Shown: positions 16,494 through 25,287, numbered from the stretch's first letter. The stretch: 50,140 nucleotides of DNA from Nocardia anaemiae NBRC 100462 (GCF_001612725.1 NZ_BDAZ01000077.1:1-50140); one strand, 5' to 3'. The notes: generated from the sequence alone by a model not told the origin. Made by a program: numbers and translations.

Positions 16494-16561
16494 TGTGCGG
16501 TGACCCTCCCATTGACTCGATAACGAGCCCTTCGTGATGGACGAAGTAGAGGGTACCGCAT

Positions 16562-16600
16562 CCGAGACCTTTTTGTTACTGCTTCGTTATCAGGTCTCGG
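16562..16600. terminator. Nine-base-pair hairpin between the two transglycosylase genes
   Basis: CCGAGACCT and AGGTCTCGG form a perfect stem around a 21-base loop, just after the end of the longer transglycosylase gene. It may terminate that gene. The GTnAC-like box at 16575-16590 lies in its loop. Confidence 0.45.
16575..16590. promoter_or_regulatory. GTnAC-N6-GTnAC-like box, candidate MtrA site
   Basis: GTTAC-TGCTTC-GTTAT differs at one position from the GTnAC-N6-GTnAC direct repeat reported for MtrA/AfsQ1-type response regulators. It is 82 bases upstream of the 287-residue transglycosylase. MtrA controls several peptidoglycan hydrolases in actinobacteria, so a link is plausible but inferred. 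Confidence 0.35.
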
Positions 16601-16633
16601 TGTGGCGTGATCGCCTCGATATCGGTCCTGGTC

Positions 16634-18088
16634 TCAGCCCTGCGGGGCCGGTGCGGGCGCGGGCAGCGGGATCACGATGCCGAACGGCAGCGTGATGCCA
16701 GGGGCGGGCGGCGGGGTGGCCGCCTCGGTCTGCGTCGGCTCCGGCGCATCGGCCACGCCGGGCTCCGGTGTCTTCTCCGGCTGCGGCGCTTCGCCCGGCG
16801 ACTGCGCCGGATTCTGTGCATTCGGTGCGGGCGCGGGCTGGGCCGGATCCGGTTGGGCCGGAATGCAATTGGCGGGTCGCTGCGGCGGCTGCTGATCCGG
16901 GTGCTGCTGGTCCTGCTGCTGAGGATCCTTCGGCTCCCCGTTTTCCGCGGCACCGTAGTTCTGTGCGGGTGCGATCGGCGACTGTGCCGGATCGCCGGGT
17001 GCGGGCAGCTGCGCGGGCGCCACCTGCTGCGGATCACACGGCGGCTTGGGTACCGGCCGCGGGCAGAAGATGCCGCACGGGATCGGCGGCAGACCGGGAA
17101 TGTTGATCATCACCTCGGTCGGCGTAGGGATGGTCACCGTATTCGGTGGCAGCTGGGGCCTGGTGGTGGTCGTGGGTGCCGTCGACGACGCGGCCAGCAT
17201 GTCGGGGCCCGCTGTGATCGGCGCGGTGCCCGGCGGGATGAGATCGGGGGAGATGTTCACCTGACTCGGGGTGCCGCCGGTGCGATAGGCCGCCGACCAG
17301 CTCAGCACATTGGCGGCGTAGGCGAGGGAGTTGTTGTAGCGCAGCACCGCACGCAGTTCCTGCTGCGGATCGCGCAGGTTCAGCCCGCCCGAGCACAGGT
17401 ACTTGCCCGCGGCGAGCGAGGCGTCGAAGACATTGTGCGGATCGGCGACACCGTCACCGTTGCCGTCGGCGGCGTACAGGCCCCAGGTGCCGGGCAGGAA
17501 CTGCATCGGCCCGATGGCGCGCACCGCACTGCCGTCGGCGGCCTTGATCACCTCGTTGCCCGGTAACGAGCCGTCCAGCGCGGGCCCGAAGATCGGGGTC
17601 ACGGTGGTGCCCCCGGCATCGGTGCGTCCACCGCCCGCGTGCAGCGATTCGATCCGCCCGATCCCGGCCAGCAGGCTCCACGACAGACCGCAGCCGGGCA
17701 TCGAGGATTCCAGCGCGAGTTCGGCATTGCGATATGCCGCGAGCACGATTTCCGGGATGCCGAGCGCCCCGCCGGTGACGGGCAGCGCGATGTCGTGCAA
17801 CGGCACCGAGCCCGCGAACAGTGGCGTGCCATCGGCAAGCGGCGTCATTGCCCGAAGTTTGCGGGGAGCCTCCGGCGTTACCGGAAGGAGACCAACTGTC
17901 CGGGACAATCCGGCTTCACTGGTGTTGCCGGATGTTCCGTCGGCCGCGGCCGGACCGGTCGACGCCGCGAGCAATGCCTCCGGCGCGGTATCCGGAGTGC
18001 TGGATCGGGTGGCATTGGTGCCCGAGCCGGTGGCCACAAGACCAGCGACGACCAGGGCCGAGACCGTTATCGGAGCAGAGATTCGCAT
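16634..18088 (-). CDS. Secreted MltB-type lytic transglycosylase with long Pro/Gln tail (second copy)
   Basis: A 484-residue protein: signal segment at residues 6-20, a variable linker, an SLT_2/MltB core at about 105-270, then about 200 residues rich in Pro, Gln and Ala. Glu147 (GIGRIESLH) is the expected catalytic acid, with AIGPMQFLPGTW and DGNGDGVADPHNVFDA. The tail contains IPCGIFCPRP, a Cys-x-x-Phe-Cys motif (Cys338, Cys342) like that of the two small membrane proteins at 7.7-8.2 kb. The core is closely similar to the adjacent 287-residue protein, so they arose by duplication. The Pro-rich tail may thread through or bind the wall. Confidence 0.87.
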   Translation of the reverse strand: MRISAPITVSALVVAGLVATGSGTNATRSSTPDTAPEALLAASTGPAAADGTSGNTSEAGLSRTVGLLPVTPEAPRKLRAMTPLADGTPLFAGSVPLHDIALPVTGGALGIPEIVLAAYRNAELALESSMPGCGLSWSLLAGIGRIESLHAGGGRTDAGGTTVTPIFGPALDGSLPGNEVIKAADGSAVRAIGPMQFLPGTWGLYAADGNGDGVADPHNVFDASLAAGKYLCSGGLNLRDPQQELRAVLRYNNSLAYAANVLSWSAAYRTGGTPSQVNISPDLIPPGTAPITAGPDMLAASSTAPTTTTRPQLPPNTVTIPTPTEVMINIPGLPPIPCGIFCPRPVPKPPCDPQQVAPAQLPAPGDPAQSPIAPAQNYGAAENGEPKDPQQQDQQHPDQQPPQRPANCIPAQPDPAQPAPAPNAQNPAQSPGEAPQPEKTPEPGVADAPEPTQTEAATPPPAPGITLPFGIVIPLPAPAPAPQG

Positions 18089-18169
18089 TCGGCCACACCA
18101 ATCCTCTACGTCGTGAGAGCGCCTGTCCGGGACATCCCCCGCCCGTCCGCTCGGGACAACGTCGTCCAG

Positions 18170-18185
18170 GTTACCCGTGGGTCAC
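18170..18185. promoter_or_regulatory. GTnAC-N6-GTnAC box, candidate MtrA site
   Basis: GTTAC-CCGTGG-GTCAC matches the GTnAC-N6-GTnAC direct repeat exactly. It stands 82 bases upstream of the 484-residue transglycosylase start and almost the same distance as the weaker box before the other transglycosylase. Control by an MtrA-like regulator is inferred. Confidence 0.45.
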
Positions 18186-18206
18186 AACCTTGTTGAGCAT
18201 TTCCTG

Positions 18207-18800
18207 TCAATCGTCAGCAACTGGCGGTGAAACCTGAACTGTGCCCGGCTTTCTGCCGGAGCTTTTCTTGCGATTGGCCTTCGGCGGTTTATCGGCGCTC
18301 GACTCGGAATCCGGCGCCTGCGCGGCCTCGATCCGGTCCAGCACCTCGCGCATTTCCTCCAATTCCCTGCGCATGTAGTCGCGGGTAGCAACCTCGCCGA
18401 CCGCGATCCGCAGCGCTGCGAGCTCGCGGGCGAGGAATTCGGTATCGGCCTTGGTCTGGGCGGCCCGAGTTCGGTCCTCCTCCAACGACACTCGGTCGCG
18501 GTTGTCTTGTCTGTTCTGCGCCAACAGGATCAGCGGCGCGGCATATGCGGCCTGGGTGGAGAACGCGAGGTTGAGCAGGATGAACGGATACGGGTCCCAG
18601 CGCAGCGCGATCACGAAGACGTTCAGCAGGATCCAGACGATCACCACAATCGTCTGGAGCGCCAAATAGCGTCCGGTGCCGAGGAATCGGGCGACCCGCT
18701 CGCTGGAACGGGCCAGCGCCTCGGCATCGTAGTCGAAGCGGAACCGCGATTCCAGCGGTGTTTCCAGCCGCTGGCGCGCCGGATTCTTCTCACTCGGCAT
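18207..18800 (-). CDS. DUF1003 family membrane protein
   Basis: A 197-residue protein. Two membrane helices (about residues 43-62 and 70-92) contain FLGTGRYLALQTIVV and the DUF1003 segment WDPYPFILLNLAFSTQAAYAAPLILLAQNRQ. An acidic coiled coil and a Lys/Pro-rich tail (from about residue 105) follow. DUF1003 proteins are often neighbours of MgtE-like genes, but the function is unknown. The ATG at 18800 overlaps the end of the MgtE-like gene by 11 bases, so the two are coupled. This matches Rv1231c. Confidence 0.9.
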   Translation of the reverse strand: MPSEKNPARQRLETPLESRFRFDYDAEALARSSERVARFLGTGRYLALQTIVVIVWILLNVFVIALRWDPYPFILLNLAFSTQAAYAAPLILLAQNRQDNRDRVSLEEDRTRAAQTKADTEFLARELAALRIAVGEVATRDYMRRELEEMREVLDRIEAAQAPDSESSADKPPKANRKKSSGRKPGTVQVSPPVADD

Positions 18801-20097
18801 CGGCTACCCCTTCGTGGCGCACGACCGCGTCGTGGCCGGTATCTTCCTGCTCGCGCCAATCCTCAGGTAGTAGATGGTCGAGCACGTCGTCCACGCTGAC
18901 GGCACCGAGCAAATGGTTCTCCTCGTCCACCACCGCACCGCAGACCAGGTTGTAGGTCGCGAAGTAGCGGGTCACCGCACCGAGCGGGGCATCGGGGCGC
19001 AGCGGGGACAGATCGGTATCGAGAATGCCGCCGACCAGGTGTGCCGGAGGTTCGCGCAGCAGTCGCTGCAGGTGCACCGAGCCGAGGAAGCGGCCGGTCG
19101 GCGTCGCGGTCGGCGGCCGCACCACGAACACCATGGTGGCCAGCGCGGGTGTCAGATCAGGATTGCGCACCCGGGCAAGCGCTTCGGCGACGGTGGTGGC
19201 CGGGGTCAGGACCACCGGTTTCGGCGTCATCAGACCACCCGCGGTATCGGGTGAATGCTCGAGCAGCCTGCGGACCGGTTCGGACTCCTCCGGATCCATC
19301 AGTGCCAGCAGCGATTCGCGCTCGCCGGTCGGCAGCTCGCCGAGCAGGTCGGCGGCGTCGTCGGGATCCATCGCCTCGAGCACGTCGGCGGCGCGGCGCA
19401 CCTCGAGGTGGCCGAGCAGATCGACCTGGTCGTCGTCGGGAAGTTCCTGCACGACATCGGCGAGTCGCTCGTCGTCGAGCGCGATCGCGACCTCGATGCG
19501 CCGCTTCTCCGGGAGTTCGCGCAGCATATGCGCGACATCGGCGGCGCGAAGGCCCTCGAACTGCTCCAGCAGTTGGGTGACGTCCTGTCCCGGCCTGCCG
19601 ATCTCGTACGGCGTCAGCCCGCTGACCTGTATCCAGTCCACGACATGCACCGTCCGGCGGCGGCCGAGCCTGCGATGTCCGCGCACCGCGACCCTGGTCA
19701 CCCGCCAGTCCCGGGTCCGGCTCTGTTCGATACCCAGATCGACGACGAGCACATCGACATCGGCGAGATCCGACAGATCCGGATCGTGAACGCGCACCGA
19801 AGAATCCACGATCTGCGCGAGTGCGAGCATCTCACCCGGACGCTGGGTGAAGCGTCGCAGACTCACCGTGCCGGTATTGAGCGCGACGACACCCGGTTCG
19901 ATCGTGGTCACCCGCAGCATCGGCACGAAAATCCGCCGCCGGGACGGCAATTCGACGACCAGACCGTGCACCCTCGGTTGCTGGCGGTCGTAGCGGATGG
20001 CCACGACGACGTCGCGGATGCGGCCGATAGACTCGCCGTCCGGTCCGAGTACCACCAGTCCGGCCAGCCTGGCGACGTACACCCTGGTTGCTGCCAT
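18790..20097 (-). CDS. Soluble MgtE-N/CBS-domain protein with PRC-barrel segments
   Basis: From ATG 20097 this gives 435 residues, the length of M. tuberculosis Rv1232c. The N-terminal part contains PRC-barrel-like repeats (GESIGRIRDVVVAI and a second near residue 100). The middle part is an MgtE intracellular N domain (QLLEQFEGLRAADVAHMLR, then AIALDDERLADVVQELPDD), and the end is a CBS-domain pair (FLGSVHLQRLL and HLLGAVSVDDVLDHLL). No membrane channel is present, so it is not a transporter by itself. It may sense Mg or nucleotides and act with the coupled DUF1003 protein. Confidence 0.88.
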   Translation of the reverse strand: MAATRVYVARLAGLVVLGPDGESIGRIRDVVVAIRYDRQQPRVHGLVVELPSRRRIFVPMLRVTTIEPGVVALNTGTVSLRRFTQRPGEMLALAQIVDSSVRVHDPDLSDLADVDVLVVDLGIEQSRTRDWRVTRVAVRGHRRLGRRRTVHVVDWIQVSGLTPYEIGRPGQDVTQLLEQFEGLRAADVAHMLRELPEKRRIEVAIALDDERLADVVQELPDDDQVDLLGHLEVRRAADVLEAMDPDDAADLLGELPTGERESLLALMDPEESEPVRRLLEHSPDTAGGLMTPKPVVLTPATTVAEALARVRNPDLTPALATMVFVVRPPTATPTGRFLGSVHLQRLLREPPAHLVGGILDTDLSPLRPDAPLGAVTRYFATYNLVCGAVVDEENHLLGAVSVDDVLDHLLPEDWREQEDTGHDAVVRHEGVADAE

Positions 20098-20161
20098 GGT
20101 TGTCAGGTTAGAGGGTGCGCGGACCGGTACTCGCACCATGCCACGATCGACGGGAGTGATC

Positions 20162-21118
20162 ATGAAGCCGCGCCGCTCGGTGCTCGCCTGCCCCGGTAGC
20201 AGCAAGAAGATGATCGATAAGGCCAAGGGTTTGCCGGTCGACGAGGTATTTCTCGATCTCGAGGATGCGGTCGCGCCCGCCGCCAAGGCCGAGGCCCGCG
20301 CGAATATCGTGGCAGCGCTGAACGACACCGGTTGGGGTGACCAACTGCGGGTGGTGCGGGTCAACGATTGGACCACCCAGTGGACCTACGCCGATGTGAT
20401 CACCGTGGTGGAGGGCGCGGGCGCGGCGCTGGACGCGATTCTGCTGCCGAAGGTGACCGATGCCGGTCAGGTCCGGGCACTTGATCTGCTGCTCACCCAG
20501 TTGGAGAAGGCCAGCGGGCTCGAGGTCGGTCGGATCGGTATCGAACCGCAGATCGAGAACGCCATGGGGTTGCGCAATATCGATGAGATCGCCACCGCGA
20601 GCCCGCGGGTGCAGACCCTGGTCTTCGGCCCGGCCGACTTCATGGCGAGTATCAATATGCGCACGCTGGTGGTCGGTGAACAGCCCGAGGGTTATGACAC
20701 CGGCGATGCCTACCACCACATTCTGATGACCATCCTGCTCGCCGCCCGCGCGCACGGTCTGCAGGCAATCGACGGCCCCTACCTGCAAATTCGGGATATC
20801 GATGGATTCCGCAGGGCCGCCGGACGCACCGCGGCACTCGGTTTCGACGGTAAATGGGTGCTGCATCCCGGACAGATCGAGGCCGCGAACGAGATCTTCA
20901 GTCCGCGCCAGGCCGATTACGATCGCGCCGAGCTGATTCTGGACGCCTACGCCTTCCACACCTCGGAAAAAGGCGGCGCGCGGGGAGCGGTAATGCTCGG
21001 CGACGAAATGATCGATGAGGCCAGCGCGAAGATGGCTCAGGTGATCGCCGATAAGGGTCGAGCCGCGAGGATGACGCGTACCACGCGTTTCACACCCCCG
21101 AACTCCGCCCAGGAATAG
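20162..21118 (+). CDS. HpcH/HpaI aldolase family, CitE-like malyl-CoA lyase
   Basis: A 318-residue TIM-barrel protein starting at ATG 20162, with GGGAG eight bases upstream. Motifs of the CitE/malyl-CoA lyase group are RSVLACPGSSKKMI, FLDLEDAVAP, the metal-binding Glu in IEPQIENAMGL and Asp in VFGPADFMASI, and GFDGKWVLHPGQI. Such enzymes cleave or form beta-hydroxyacyl-CoA such as malyl-CoA or citramalyl-CoA. A stand-alone gene without citD/citF means it is not a citrate lyase subunit. Its divergent promoter is shared with the MgtE-like gene across 64 bases. Confidence 0.9.
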   Translation: MKPRRSVLACPGSSKKMIDKAKGLPVDEVFLDLEDAVAPAAKAEARANIVAALNDTGWGDQLRVVRVNDWTTQWTYADVITVVEGAGAALDAILLPKVTDAGQVRALDLLLTQLEKASGLEVGRIGIEPQIENAMGLRNIDEIATASPRVQTLVFGPADFMASINMRTLVVGEQPEGYDTGDAYHHILMTILLAARAHGLQAIDGPYLQIRDIDGFRRAAGRTAALGFDGKWVLHPGQIEAANEIFSPRQADYDRAELILDAYAFHTSEKGGARGAVMLGDEMIDEASAKMAQVIADKGRAARMTRTTRFTPPNSAQE

Positions 21119-21130
21119 CAGAATAGAGCT

Positions 21131-21622
21131 ATGACGAATCCCTTGGGGAACTCGAATCGCGCGCGCCAGGGCCTGCCGACGCCGCCATCGGGCTGGCCGG
21201 TCGGCTCGTATCCGACCTATGCCGAGGCTCAGAAGGCCGTCGATTTCCTGGCCGACAACCAGTTCCCCGTGCAAGACGTGACCATCGTCGGCGTGGACCT
21301 GATGCAGGTCGAGCGCGTGTTGTACCGACTGACCTGGGGCAAGGTGATCGGCGGCGGAGTGGTTTCGGGCGCGTGGCTCGGCCTGTTCCTCGGCCTGCTG
21401 CTGAGCTTGTTCACCACCAGCGGCGGTTTCGCGCCGGTGCTTGTCGGCTTGGTCGGCGGCATCATCTTCGGCGTCATCTCCACCTCGATCCCGTACGCGG
21501 CGACCAGGGGGCAGCGCGACTTCGCCTCCACCATGCAGTTGGTGGCGGGCCGCTACGACGTGCTGTGCGACCCGAAGTCGGCCGAGCAGGCTCGGGACAT
21601 GCTGGCGCGGTTGGCGATCTGA
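21131..21622 (+). CDS. General-stress-protein-like small membrane protein
   Basis: A 163-residue protein. An N-terminal cytoplasmic segment has the general-stress-protein 17M-like pattern (GSYPTYAEAQKAVDFLADNQFPVQDVTIVG in character). Two Gly-rich membrane helices follow (about residues 75-95 and 100-120), then a polar tail with YDVLCDPKSAEQARDML. It resembles Rv1234. It is 12 bases after the CitE-like gene and 4 bases before the next gene, so it is probably part of the same operon. Confidence 0.8.
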   Translation: MTNPLGNSNRARQGLPTPPSGWPVGSYPTYAEAQKAVDFLADNQFPVQDVTIVGVDLMQVERVLYRLTWGKVIGGGVVSGAWLGLFLGLLLSLFTTSGGFAPVLVGLVGGIIFGVISTSIPYAATRGQRDFASTMQLVAGRYDVLCDPKSAEQARDMLARLAI

Positions 21623-21626
21623 GCGC

Positions 21627-22208
21627 ATGGAGGTTGTGGACAAGGTTCGCGCCGAGGTGCTGGATCATTTCGGTGCCGCATCGACGGGTGTCGACTCCGC
21701 GTCGGTCACCTTCCTGGGACTGGAGCCCATCGAGATTCTGCGTATCCCGGGCGAGGAGCTGGTGCACTACGTGACCCTCGGCGGATCACGTCATCCCATG
21801 GGCGATCCCGGTGACCTGCATGCCGATCCGGTGCGCGGACCGCGGGCCGAATTGGTGCTGACGCTGCGTGCCGGAGTCGGCCCGAGTTCCGGACTGGCCC
21901 GCACACTCGGCGTGCTGGCCGCGGCGCCCGCCGTGGAAGGTGTTGTGCTGCAAGCCGATGCGCTGCTCGATCTCGGTGAGCCGATGTGGCGCGACGCGCC
22001 GTTCACCGCGGTCTTGTTGGGAGACAGCGACATTCCCGAGATCGCGCTGCCCGAACCCGCCGAGCCGGTGCGGTATTTGGCGGTGGTTCCGGTGACCGCG
22101 ACCGAGGCGGCCTGGGTGCGGGTGCGCGGTGCGCAGGCACTGCGTGAGGCGTGGGCCGAGGCCGGGATCGATGTACACGATCCGGCGCGAGGCGCTGCGT
22201 CGCTGTAG
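21627..22208 (+). CDS. Suppressor-of-fused-like domain protein
   Basis: From ATG 21627 this gives 193 residues. Residues about 30-110 carry an actinobacterial suppressor-of-fused-like pattern, with HYVTLGGSRHPMGDP and PRAELVLTLRAG. It is soluble and has no signal peptide. The bacterial forms have no firm function. It begins four bases after the upstream gene and ends three bases before the convergent corA. Confidence 0.7.
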   Translation: MEVVDKVRAEVLDHFGAASTGVDSASVTFLGLEPIEILRIPGEELVHYVTLGGSRHPMGDPGDLHADPVRGPRAELVLTLRAGVGPSSGLARTLGVLAAAPAVEGVVLQADALLDLGEPMWRDAPFTAVLLGDSDIPEIALPEPAEPVRYLAVVPVTATEAAWVRVRGAQALREAWAEAGIDVHDPARGAASL

Positions 22209-22211
22209 TGC

Positions 22212-23288
22212 TCAGAGCCAGTTGTTGCGGTGGAAGTTGACGTACAGCCCGGCGCAGATGACCAGGGTGAGCACTATGACCAGCCAAAAGCCCCAGGTGG
22301 CCTCCAACCCGGGCATATGCGTGAAATTCATACCGTAGATACCCGCGATCATCGTGGGCACTGCCGCGATGGCGACCCAGGCCGAGATCTTGCGCATATC
22401 GGTGTTCTGCTGCACACCGATCTTGGCCAGTGCGGCACTGACCAATTCGCTCAGGGATTCGTCGAAGTCGGTAATGCGCTCGGCGACGGTGATGTGGTGG
22501 TCGGCGACATCGCGCAGGTAACGCCGAATCTCCTTGGGCAGTGGTAAATCCGGTTTATGGCCGAGCAACTGCAGCGGGATCTGCAGTGGGTTCACCGCGC
22601 GGCGCAATTCGACGACCTCGCGTTTGAGCTGGTAGATGGATTCGATGGTCACCGTGGTGCGCGGGGTGAAGACCTCCTCCTCCATCTCTTCGATGTCGTT
22701 CTCGACGGCTTGGGCCACCTCGACATAGGAATCGACCACATGGTCGGCGACCGCGTGCAGCACCGCACCGGGGCCGTACATGAGTTGATCCGGATGGTTT
22801 TCCAATTCCCTTCGGACACCGGCCAATCCGGTGTGCTCGCCGTGTCGCACGGTCACCGCGAAATTGGGTCCGGTGAAGACCATGATGTCGCCGGTCTCGA
22901 CAATCTCACTGACACTGTGTATTTCGTGCGGGACGTAGGTGACGGTGCGCAGCACGAGAAACAGGGTGTCGTCATAGCGCTCGAGTTTCGGCCGTTGATG
23001 GGCGTGCACCACGTCCTCGACGGCGAGCGGGTGCAGATCGAAGGTCTCGGCGATATCGGCCATTTGGTACGCGTCGGGCTCGTGCAGCCCGACCCAGACG
23101 AACCCGGTTCCGCGATTTTCGACCTCGGCCATCGCATCGGCATGGGTGAACCGGCCGGGCAGCCGCTTACCGTCGACGTAGATCGCGCAATCGACCACCG
23201 CGCGGGCGGTCGGCACGGGTATACGCGGCAATTGCCCGGCCCTTCGGGCCTGGCCGCGGAACGACGGTAACGGCGGAATCGATGGCAC
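22212..23288 (-). CDS. corA: CorA magnesium/cobalt channel
   Basis: A 358-residue protein closely similar to Rv1239c. Hallmarks are the N-terminal cytoplasmic segment EDVVHAHQRPKLERYDDTLFLVLRT, the YLRDVADH helix, and two C-terminal membrane helices with the GMN selectivity motif (IAGIYGMNF). It ends NNWL. CorA is a pentameric Mg2+ uptake channel. The start is GTG 23288. The 35-residue leader before VDCAIYVDGKRLPG is similar in length to the mycobacterial one. An MgtE/DUF1003 pair lies 2 kb upstream on the same strand, which may also concern Mg. Confidence 0.95.
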   Translation of the reverse strand: MPSIPPLPSFRGQARRAGQLPRIPVPTARAVVDCAIYVDGKRLPGRFTHADAMAEVENRGTGFVWVGLHEPDAYQMADIAETFDLHPLAVEDVVHAHQRPKLERYDDTLFLVLRTVTYVPHEIHSVSEIVETGDIMVFTGPNFAVTVRHGEHTGLAGVRRELENHPDQLMYGPGAVLHAVADHVVDSYVEVAQAVENDIEEMEEEVFTPRTTVTIESIYQLKREVVELRRAVNPLQIPLQLLGHKPDLPLPKEIRRYLRDVADHHITVAERITDFDESLSELVSAALAKIGVQQNTDMRKISAWVAIAAVPTMIAGIYGMNFTHMPGLEATWGFWLVIVLTLVICAGLYVNFHRNNWL

Positions 23289-23338
23289 CGACCGATGCTA
23301 CGTCGCGTGCGCGTGCGTGCGCGGTGCGAGCGCACGGT

Positions 23339-24205
23339 ATGAAAGAAGGCGTGCGCATCGACCTGCATACCCATTCGACCGCGTCCGACGGCACCGATAC
23401 CCCGGCCGAACTCGTCCGCAACGCGGCGGCGGCCGGACTGGACGTCGTCGCGATCACCGACCACGACACCACCGCCGGGTGGGTCGAGGCGGTCGACGCG
23501 CTACCGAGGGGATTGACGCTGGTGCGGGGCATGGAGATGTCGTGTATCGGGCTCGGTGAGGACGGTTGGCCGGTACCGGTGCATCTGCTCGCCTACCTCT
23601 TCGACCCGACCGATCGGTGTTTCGCCGAGGAGCGGGAACGCTTGCGCGCCGAACGTGTCGAGCGACTGCGTGCGATGGCCGAACGCATGCGCGATGACGG
23701 ACTACCCATCGATCCGGACGCGGTGTTGGCTTCGGCCGGACCGTCGGCGGGGCGCCCGCATCTGGCACGCGCGCTGGTCGCGGCCGGTGTGGTGCCGACC
23801 GTGGACGCGGCCTTCATCGAATTGCTGGCACCGCACGGCCGCTACTACGCGGAGAAGGCGGATACGCCGCTGCGCCGGGCCGTCGAGATGATCGCGACCG
23901 CGGGCGGGGTCAGCGTGCTCGCGCATACCCGGGCGCGCAAGCGGGGGCGGCTGCTGGCGATCGACGATATTCGGGATCTGGCCGAGCTCGGACTCGGCGG
24001 TCTCGAGGTCGATCATCCGGACCATTCCGCGGCAGATCGCGCGCTACTGACGGAATTGTCCGCCGAACTCGGTCTCATTACAACCGGTTCGTCGGACTAT
24101 CACGGTTCCAACAAAACCATCCGGCTGGGTGAATTCACCACCGATCCCGCACAATTCGAGGAAATCGCGGGCAAAGCGACGGGTGTGCCGGTGATCGCCT
24201 CGTGA
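23339..24205 (+). CDS. PHP-domain metal-dependent phosphoesterase
   Basis: A 288-residue protein from ATG 23339. The PHP metal motifs are RIDLHTHSTASDG, ITDHDTT, GMEMS, HTRA and SSDYHG. They identify a small PHP phosphoesterase of the RNase AM/TrpH type, which hydrolyses 3',5'-nucleotide phosphates or the 5' ends of RNA. The true start may be GTG 23351, where the protein would begin MRIDLHTH as in relatives. An ATG at 23282 would overlap the corA start. It overlaps the next gene by four bases (GTGA). Confidence 0.88.
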   Translation: MKEGVRIDLHTHSTASDGTDTPAELVRNAAAAGLDVVAITDHDTTAGWVEAVDALPRGLTLVRGMEMSCIGLGEDGWPVPVHLLAYLFDPTDRCFAEERERLRAERVERLRAMAERMRDDGLPIDPDAVLASAGPSAGRPHLARALVAAGVVPTVDAAFIELLAPHGRYYAEKADTPLRRAVEMIATAGGVSVLAHTRARKRGRLLAIDDIRDLAELGLGGLEVDHPDHSAADRALLTELSAELGLITTGSSDYHGSNKTIRLGEFTTDPAQFEEIAGKATGVPVIAS

Positions 24206-24468
24206 GAGTGCTGCGCGGACTCAGCGGAATCGTCGCCGGTGGGATGTTCGTGCTGGCCCTAGTCGTTGTCGGTACCGCGGTAATCGCTGCTCGGCGTGGG
24301 TTTCCCGGGCCCGGCGGCGAATCGATAACGTGGCATGTCGCCACCTCGGCGGTCGGCCTCGGTGCACAGATTTTTTCGGATCGGCAGCGCGGTGCGGCAG
24401 CTTTTTCCGGATCGGTGGTCGTTTTTATCGTCGCCGGGATATTGCTGTGGACGCAGTGGTGGAGCTGA
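24202..24468 (+). CDS. Small two-helix membrane protein
   Basis: An 88-residue protein with a hydrophobic N-terminal helix (residues 7-29), a short polar region and a C-terminal helix (residues about 66-84) ending WTQWWS. The GTG start overlaps the PHP stop by four bases, so translation is coupled. I recognise a common actinobacterial membrane-protein type without an assigned function. Confidence 0.75.
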   Translation: MRVLRGLSGIVAGGMFVLALVVVGTAVIAARRGFPGPGGESITWHVATSAVGLGAQIFSDRQRGAAAFSGSVVVFIVAGILLWTQWWS

Positions 24469-24479
24469 CAAATCCTTAA

Positions 24480-24700
24480 TGGTTGCGGCGTCAGGCATGG
24501 AATTCTCCAGCGCGGTTGTGCATCGCCGGGACGGACTGCGCGACCACGGTGGCCGGACTCTACGGTGCGGGCGATGTGATGACGCGCGAGCCGATCACCG
24601 GGGCGGTCAGCGGCCTCGGCGGTCAGGGCGGAGCATGGGCTATAGCCTCGGGCGTATGGGCCGGAAAGGGTGCCGCGCGATTCACACGCGGTGGTCGGAT
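24480..24700 (+). pseudogene. Remnant of an FAD-dependent oxidoreductase gene
   Basis: In the gene-free stretch 24469-25287, one frame encodes TTVAGLYGAGDVMTREPITG followed at once by AVSGLGGQGGAWAIASGVWAG. This is the classic flavin-binding C-terminal segment of FAD-dependent oxidoreductases. It has no start codon, no N-terminal dinucleotide fold and no clean flavoprotein end. A second frame just before it (MVAASGMEF then VVHRRDG) suggests frameshifts. The rest of the stretch to 25287 contains no further sequence that I can recognise. I read it as decayed gene debris and do not expect it to make a protein. Confidence 0.65.
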
Positions 24701-25287
24701 TGGTGCAGGAGCACACCGATCATCCCGGCGCCGCGGCGATTGGCGGCTGCGGCTGACCTCCGGCGGACTCGAAAACGTATGGGTGCGCTCGCAGACACGC
24801 CAGGCATTTGCCGATGTGGTGCCCGCGCCGGAGCTCACCGCGAGCGATCCACATTCGATGCGACAGCTCACCGGATACCGCTGCCGAACTGCGAGTTTCT
24901 GCTTACCCACTGGTAATTCCCGCGCCCTACCCTCGAAAGATGACGCTGGACCGGGATACGACACGCCGGTTTGGCAATGGGTCCGCCCGACTGGCAGAAT
25001 GTTGCGGATTCCCGCCTACGCCACCGCCGGGTTCGGGAACACCGGCGATCACCGCCTCGCGACGCACCGTCGCGACCCGAGGATCCCCCCGCATGTTCTA
25101 CACGGACACACCCGTCCGGCTCTCGCTCTGCGGATCAGTGCCGCGCCACGTTTCGGTATTTCCGACGCTTCGGATTCGACGCGAAACGTCCCGGTCAGCG
25201 CACTCGATGAGCGTGTGAAATACCTAATACCCATTACCCGGCGGTAACCCGTTCCCCGGCTTGTCCGACCCGATCAGGAGTGAAATC

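Noticed and set aside
16494..16633. c-di-AMP (ydaO) riboswitch upstream of the transglycosylase
   Set aside because: The gap is too short and shows none of the conserved ydaO elements. Only a terminator-type hairpin and an MtrA-like box are visible.
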